64,000 nucleotides of DNA from Niallia alba (GTDB lineage: Bacteria > Bacillota > Bacilli > Bacillales > Cytobacillaceae): the NCBI RefSeq assembly GCF_012933555.1, contig NZ_JABBPK010000001.1, forward strand, positions 846,001-910,000, given 5' to 3'. This document shows positions 59,710 to 64,000 of the stretch, one piece after another. The number at the start of each line of letters is the position of its first letter. Within the stretch, counting starts at the first letter, position 1. The notes below the pieces were generated by a model, which worked only from the letters and a program-made list of their open reading frames with translations, was not told the DNA's origin and did no database searches. A program made the translations under genes and the position numbers.

Positions 59710-62130
59710 ATGGCGGATAATTTTGGATTAAAAATAGGTGTCGAGGGTGAGCGAGAATTTAAGAAGGCACTCTCCGAAATCAATCAATCATTTAAGGTAC
59801 TAGGTAGTGAAATGGCCCTTGTAACCAGTCAATTTGATAAAAACGATAAATCCATTCAATCGATCACGGCTCGAAATGCCGTTTTAAATAAAGAAATTGA
59901 CGCACAGAAAGAAAAGATTTCTACCCTTAAGGCTGCCCTTGATAATGCCTCCTCCTCTTTCGGTGAAAATGACCGTCGTACCCAAAACTGGCAGATACAA
60001 TTAAACAGGGCTCAGGCAGAACTGAACCTTATGGAACGTGAACTTGAGGAGTCTACAATTGAAGCGGATAATCTCGGTGAAGAGTTAGAGGATTCCGGTA
60101 AAAGTGCAGAGGATGCTGGTGGCAGGTTTGAAAAGCTTGGCGGTGTACTCAAGGGAATTGGTGTGGCGATGGGTGCGGTTGCCGTTGCCGCTGGAGCCGC
60201 GGCTATTAAGTTAGGTAAAGAGGTAGTTACTCAGTTTGGAGAATTAGAACAAAACCTAGGTGGATCGGAGGCGGTTTTTGGAGCATATGCTGCATCGATT
60301 CAGAAAACTGGTGAGGAAGCCTATAAAAATCTAGGTGTTTCCCAAAGTGAGTACCTTGCAACTGCTAACAAAATGGGCGCGTTATTCCAAGGTTCTGGTA
60401 TACAGCAAAAGAGAAGTCTTGAGCTAACTGAAAAGGCCATGCAACGTGCGGCAGACATGGCATCTGTTATGGGTATTGATATGTCCTCGGCATTGGAGGC
60501 AGTCACTGGGGCGGCAAAGGGTAACTTTGATATGATGGATAACTTAGGTGTTGCGATGAACGCTACAAACATCGAAGCCTATGCTCTCGCAAAGGGTCTG
60601 GATTTCACTTGGAATACTGCAACACAAGCGGAAAAAGCCGAAGTAGCAATGCAAATGTTCTTTGAGAACACAGAGCAGTATGCAGGTAACTTTGCAAAAG
60701 AATCAACCGAGACAATCTCCGGTTCTATTGGGTTACTACAGGCCGCACTTGGTTCATTTACAGCTGGACTCGGTAATGCCAATGCTGATATGACGAATCT
60801 GACTGAGAATCTTGTTGATGCTTTCGAGGCGGTTGTCACTAATATTGTACCGGTTTTAGAAAATATCGTAGCCGCCTTGCCAACAGCGACAGGCGCAATA
60901 TTAGCGGCGGTTGCAGACTTGCTACCAATGCTTCTTGAATTGGTTACAAATATATTCGCGCAAGTACTGGAAACAATTTTGAGCCTTTTACCCGAACTTA
61001 TTCCAGCGACGGTAAGTGCTCTAATGACGATTGTCGGTGCATTAATTGATAACCTTCCACTGCTAATAAATGCAGCAATTGAATTAGTAACAGCACTTGT
61101 GGAGGGAATCGGCATAGCGTTACCACAACTCATCCCTGCGGCAGTTTCTGCAGTTATGCAGATTGTCCAAGGATTGATGGATAACCTACCACTCATTTTG
61201 GATGCCGCTTTGCAGTTGATTATAGGGTTAGCACAGGGATTGGTAGAGGCAATACCTCAGCTTACTTCTGCCTTACCGGTCATCATCAAAGCAATAGTGG
61301 ATTTTATCATTGCATCTATTCCACAGATTATTGATGCGGGTATTCAATTATTGACCTCACTGGTCACAGCTTTGCCTACCATTATTACAGCAGTTGTGGA
61401 AGCAATTCCGCAAATTATCGATAGTATCATCAGTGCTGTTATTGGGTCGATTCCTTTGATTATTGATGCAGGTATCCGGCTTCTAATATCACTCATACAG
61501 GCATTGCCACAGATTATTACTACTGTTGTAGGTGCTATTCCCAAGATTGTTAGCTCGCTGGTCAATGCCATTATTGGTAACATCGATAAGATTATCTTAG
61601 CGGGTGTACAACTGTTTGTGGCACTGATTGCAAATCTGCCAAGGATAATCGTGGAGGTCGTAAAAGCCGTACCGCAGATTATCTCTGGACTGGTTAGGGC
61701 CTTTACTGGCTATATCGGTCAAATGGCACAAGTGGGCGGCAATTTGATTAAAGGGCTGTGGAAGGGTATATCAGACGCAGGTGCATGGTTATGGGGTAAA
61801 ATATCCGGGTTTTTCGGAAATGTTGTATCGAGGATAAAAGACTTTTTCGGTATCCGCTCCCCTTCAACTCTATTTGCTGGAATTGGCCACAACATGGGTG
61901 AAGGTATCGGTGTAGGTTTTGAGGATGCAATGACAGCAGTTTCAAGGGATATGCAAAATGCAGTACCAACCAGCTTTGATTTTAATTACAGAGGTGTATC
62001 TGGACAAGGTAATGCCACGGGTTCAAGTATCACTCAAAATATTTCAGTTGTGACACCTAAAGCTCTATCAGAAAAAGAATTAGCACGGGAGTTTAAGAAC
62101 CTATCCCGTAAACTGGCACTTGAATTGTAA
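59710..62130 (+). CDS. Tape measure protein
   Basis: An 806-residue protein that sets tail length and passes DNA at ejection. Residues 1-150 form long coiled coils. A glycine/alanine-rich hydrophobic segment lies near 150-175. A segment from about 390 to 670 is built of repeated hydrophobic units such as ALPTIITAVVEAIPQIIDSII and ALPQIITTVVGAIPKIVSSLV. The C-terminal part has SKIWGK-like and FGIRSPSTLFAGIGHNMGEGIGVGFEDAM, the conserved RSPS motif. Strong GGAGGTG upstream. Confidence 0.94.
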   Translation: MADNFGLKIGVEGEREFKKALSEINQSFKVLGSEMALVTSQFDKNDKSIQSITARNAVLNKEIDAQKEKISTLKAALDNASSSFGENDRRTQNWQIQLNRAQAELNLMERELEESTIEADNLGEELEDSGKSAEDAGGRFEKLGGVLKGIGVAMGAVAVAAGAAAIKLGKEVVTQFGELEQNLGGSEAVFGAYAASIQKTGEEAYKNLGVSQSEYLATANKMGALFQGSGIQQKRSLELTEKAMQRAADMASVMGIDMSSALEAVTGAAKGNFDMMDNLGVAMNATNIEAYALAKGLDFTWNTATQAEKAEVAMQMFFENTEQYAGNFAKESTETISGSIGLLQAALGSFTAGLGNANADMTNLTENLVDAFEAVVTNIVPVLENIVAALPTATGAILAAVADLLPMLLELVTNIFAQVLETILSLLPELIPATVSALMTIVGALIDNLPLLINAAIELVTALVEGIGIALPQLIPAAVSAVMQIVQGLMDNLPLILDAALQLIIGLAQGLVEAIPQLTSALPVIIKAIVDFIIASIPQIIDAGIQLLTSLVTALPTIITAVVEAIPQIIDSIISAVIGSIPLIIDAGIRLLISLIQALPQIITTVVGAIPKIVSSLVNAIIGNIDKIILAGVQLFVALIANLPRIIVEVVKAVPQIISGLVRAFTGYIGQMAQVGGNLIKGLWKGISDAGAWLWGKISGFFGNVVSRIKDFFGIRSPSTLFAGIGHNMGEGIGVGFEDAMTAVSRDMQNAVPTSFDFNYRGVSGQGNATGSSITQNISVVTPKALSEKELAREFKNLSRKLALEL

Positions 62131-62143
62131 AGGAGGTACGGAA

Positions 62144-62995
62144 ATGGAGCTAACATACACCAATAGAGATGGAGAGAGTATTACGCTTAAGCAAAGCCGA
62201 CCGTACTTTCTTACGAAGGTAGACGGTACTGGAAATATTCGTCAAACCGTCAACACTTTCAAGGCGCCGGATCAGGATGGCGCTTTTTATATTTCCTCCA
62301 CACTAGATATGAGAAACATAACGATTGAAGGTACGGTTGTTGCTGATACTCCCAATGAAGCCTATAAAAGGAGGCAACGATTCCTTCAAATATTCAACCC
62401 AAAGCTACTAGGGACCCTTCAATACCGTGACCGACAGATATCCTGTGTGGTGGAGGAGGCAGGTTTTAGTGTTTCTAATCGGCAACGAATACCAAACTTC
62501 TTTGTCAGTCTACTCTGCCCATCCCCTTTCTTCGAGACATTAAATGAGGTGCGAGAGGAACTGGCATCATGGATACCGCTATTTGAGTTTGAATTAGAAA
62601 TCCCAATGAGCGGGATGGAGTTCGGAATGCGTCAACCTAGCCAAATCATTACGGTGGAAAATATCGGGGATGTATCTTGTGGATGTGAGATTGTATTCCG
62701 AGCCTTAGGTACTGTGTCGAACCCTGAACTTTTAAATATAGACACGGGAGAATATATCCGACTTCTCACTACAATGAGCGCTGGGGATGAACTTCGTGTA
62801 TATACCCACTTCGCTGGTAAGCGTGTGGTCCAGATTGATGGGTCAACGATTACAAATGCATTTTCACTGTTGGATACCAATTCGGTGTTTTTTCAACTCG
62901 CGGCAGGTCTTAATACACTACGATACGATGCTTCAGTCAATATGGAACTGTTAGAGGTTAGTATTTACTTTCGTCCGCAGTTTCTGGGGGTGTAA
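62144..62995 (+). CDS. Distal tail protein (Dit-like phage tail family)
   Basis: A 283-residue protein with YFLTKVDGTGNIRQTVNTFKAPDQDGAFYISSTLDMRNITIEGTV near the N-terminus, then RRQRFLQIFNPK and a C-terminal jelly-roll-like part. It matches the siphovirus tail family that forms the hub at the tail tip. ATG 62144 has AAAGGAGG upstream; the earlier frame start at 62120 is inside the tape measure gene. Confidence 0.88.
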   Translation: MELTYTNRDGESITLKQSRPYFLTKVDGTGNIRQTVNTFKAPDQDGAFYISSTLDMRNITIEGTVVADTPNEAYKRRQRFLQIFNPKLLGTLQYRDRQISCVVEEAGFSVSNRQRIPNFFVSLLCPSPFFETLNEVREELASWIPLFEFELEIPMSGMEFGMRQPSQIITVENIGDVSCGCEIVFRALGTVSNPELLNIDTGEYIRLLTTMSAGDELRVYTHFAGKRVVQIDGSTITNAFSLLDTNSVFFQLAAGLNTLRYDASVNMELLEVSIYFRPQFLGV

Positions 62996-62997
62996 AG

Positions 62998-64000
62998 ATG
63001 GAACTGTATATCTACAATTCAAACCGAGAGCTTGTGGGCATTGTGGAGTCCTTCGAGTACTTACGCTGGACGAGACGCTATTCCCAGTGTGGCTCATTTG
63101 AGTTAAAAGCGATTGCAACTTCGGAAAATACAGAACTATTAAAGGAAGGAAATATCATCTGGAAAAATGATGATGAGGAAGCTGGGATCATCGAACATCT
63201 GGAACTTTCTCAAACCGAGCATGAAGTTATTACTGTGAGTGGTCGCTTTGCAACCTCCTTCCTCTCCTACCGCATTGTTTGGCAAACGGAGAAATTGTCT
63301 GGTGATATTTCTACTTGTGTAGAGCAACTTTTAAATAATAATCTTATCAATCCTTCTGATACAGCAAGGAAGATTTCGAACATATCCTTTTCTGCTCCAA
63401 ACTTAAATGTTCCCATCAGCACACAGGTATCGTATCGAAATTTGATGGATGCTGTGACGGAACTATGTGTTGCATCGGATGTTGGCATTAAGACGGTGTT
63501 CACTCCTACTACAGGGGTTTTTACCGTAGCGTTATATATGGGAACGGAATCACAAGCTGTATTTTCTAAGGAATATGAAAACCTTACAGAACAGATTTAT
63601 ACAATAAGTGCTGGAGATTATGCCAACACCGCCCTTGTTGGTGGTGAAGGAGAAGGTCCAGACAGAACTTTTGTTGCAATTACAAGTGGCTCTGGTGAGA
63701 CAAGGCACGAAATTTTTGTGGATGCTAAGGACTTACGGGCAGAAGACTTTGGTTTAGATTACATTGATACACTAATCTTTCGAGGTCAAAGTAAGCTGAG
63801 TGAGCAAGCCATACGCTATTCATTTGATACATCGGTCAATCCACACGGTAATTTGTCATATAAGATAGACTTCGATCTTGGGCAGACCGTCAAAGTCATT
63901 TCCAAAGCATGGGGTGTATCCATGACGACACGCATCACCGAAGTTGAAGAAACCTATGACGCAGATGGCCAGAGTATCAGTGTAGTATTCGGAAAAGCTG
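62998..64000 (+). CDS. Tail protein, siphovirus Gp37-like (cut by window end)
   Basis: The first 334 codons of a tail-tip protein. It begins MELYIYNSNRELVGIVESFEYLRWTRRYSQCGSFELKA and later has AGIIEHLELSQTEHEVITVSGRF and TVKVISKAWGVSMTTRITEVEETYDADG. This is the pattern of the ReqiPepy6 Gp37-like family, a baseplate hub protein like the N-terminal part of Tal proteins. The frame is open to the right edge. Confidence 0.85.
   Translation, partial: MELYIYNSNRELVGIVESFEYLRWTRRYSQCGSFELKAIATSENTELLKEGNIIWKNDDEEAGIIEHLELSQTEHEVITVSGRFATSFLSYRIVWQTEKLSGDISTCVEQLLNNNLINPSDTARKISNISFSAPNLNVPISTQVSYRNLMDAVTELCVASDVGIKTVFTPTTGVFTVALYMGTESQAVFSKEYENLTEQIYTISAGDYANTALVGGEGEGPDRTFVAITSGSGETRHEIFVDAKDLRAEDFGLDYIDTLIFRGQSKLSEQAIRYSFDTSVNPHGNLSYKIDFDLGQTVKVISKAWGVSMTTRITEVEETYDADGQSISVVFGKA

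Larger units (their letters stand above)
25475..64000. mobile_element. Prophage (HK97-like siphovirus), left part
   Basis: Everything to the right of the rRNA methyltransferase gene is phage-like: defence/regulatory genes, replication genes, terminase, head, connectors and tail in the usual order. The left attachment site is inferred at the 3' end of the methyltransferase gene, because host-type genes stop there and phage-type genes begin within 350 bp. No integrase, lysis gene or right end lies in the window. Confidence 0.9.

Noticed and set aside
1-64000. tRNA or rRNA genes and insertion sequences
   Set aside because: I saw no cloverleaf with a conserved T-arm, no rRNA motifs and no transposase gene. 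Faint matches cannot be ruled out without tRNAscan or a profile search.

Overview
The window is a low-GC Gram-positive chromosome from an endospore-forming Bacillaceae. PdaA, a spore-cortex enzyme, and a gene order matching the yfkE-yfkD-yfkAB-yfjT-pdaA-yfjP-yfjO segment of Bacillus subtilis support this. I cannot fix the genus. About 25.5 kb is host chromosome. The remaining 38.5 kb is a prophage that enters at the 3' end of the rRNA methyltransferase gene and runs off the right edge.

Host part (1-25474). The 3' part of a Ca2+/H+ antiporter is followed by a YczE-like membrane protein, YfkD, a 52-bp tandem repeat array, the radical-SAM protein YfkAB, a YtxH-like protein, a small SE1561-family protein, class I fumarase, PdaA, an AlkA-type glycosylase and a YitT protein. 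Next comes a nitric-oxide module: hmp and nsrR, divergent, with two copies of an NsrR-like operator between them. A structured repeat element and a 46-residue lipoprotein gene follow. From 12617 to 23876 lies a complete carbon-phosphorus lyase locus: a PHP-domain phosphoesterase, a PhnF-type GntR regulator, phnGHIJK, phnM, phnL and the phosphonate transporter phnD-phnC-phnE-phnE. No phnP or phnN is present, and the PHP enzyme probably fills the PhnP step.

Prophage left arm (25475-33540). This is a restriction-modification-like island: a small XRE regulator behind a GCWGC-rich palindromic promoter, a C5 cytosine methyltransferase and, on the opposite strand, an operon of XRE regulator, PLD/B3 nuclease, Z1-domain ATPase and a second PLD/B3 nuclease whose HxK motif reads HxN. 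A 622-residue ImmA/IrrE-like protease with an HTH tail follows. This is the best candidate for a poorly described defence system.

Early region (33541-44912). Two tandem terminators and a structured leader closed by a perfect 13-bp helix precede a sigma-like HTH gene and a replication set: DUF2800 nuclease, DUF2815 ssDNA-binding protein, family A DNA polymerase, VapE-like primase-helicase, VRR-NUC nuclease and SNF2 helicase. An antirepressor gene in this operon has its Shine-Dalgarno sequence in an 11-bp helix. A possible origin with a 28-nt alternating purine-pyrimidine tract lies at 42443-42660.

Late region (44916-64000). Five 10-bp phased repeats sit upstream of a TATAAT box with no good -35, next to a DUF1492 sigma-like gene: a probable activator-dependent late promoter, followed at once by a terminator-like hairpin. 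Then come HNH nuclease, P27 small terminase, a SAM synthetase, a ParB-methylase, a C5 methyltransferase with about ten TRD-like repeats, large terminase, HK97-type portal, protease and capsid, connectors, tail tube, a -1 frameshifted tail chaperone, tape measure, distal tail protein and a cut-off Gp37-like tail protein. This is a long-tailed HK97-like siphovirus. No integrase, lysis genes or right attachment site lie in the window.
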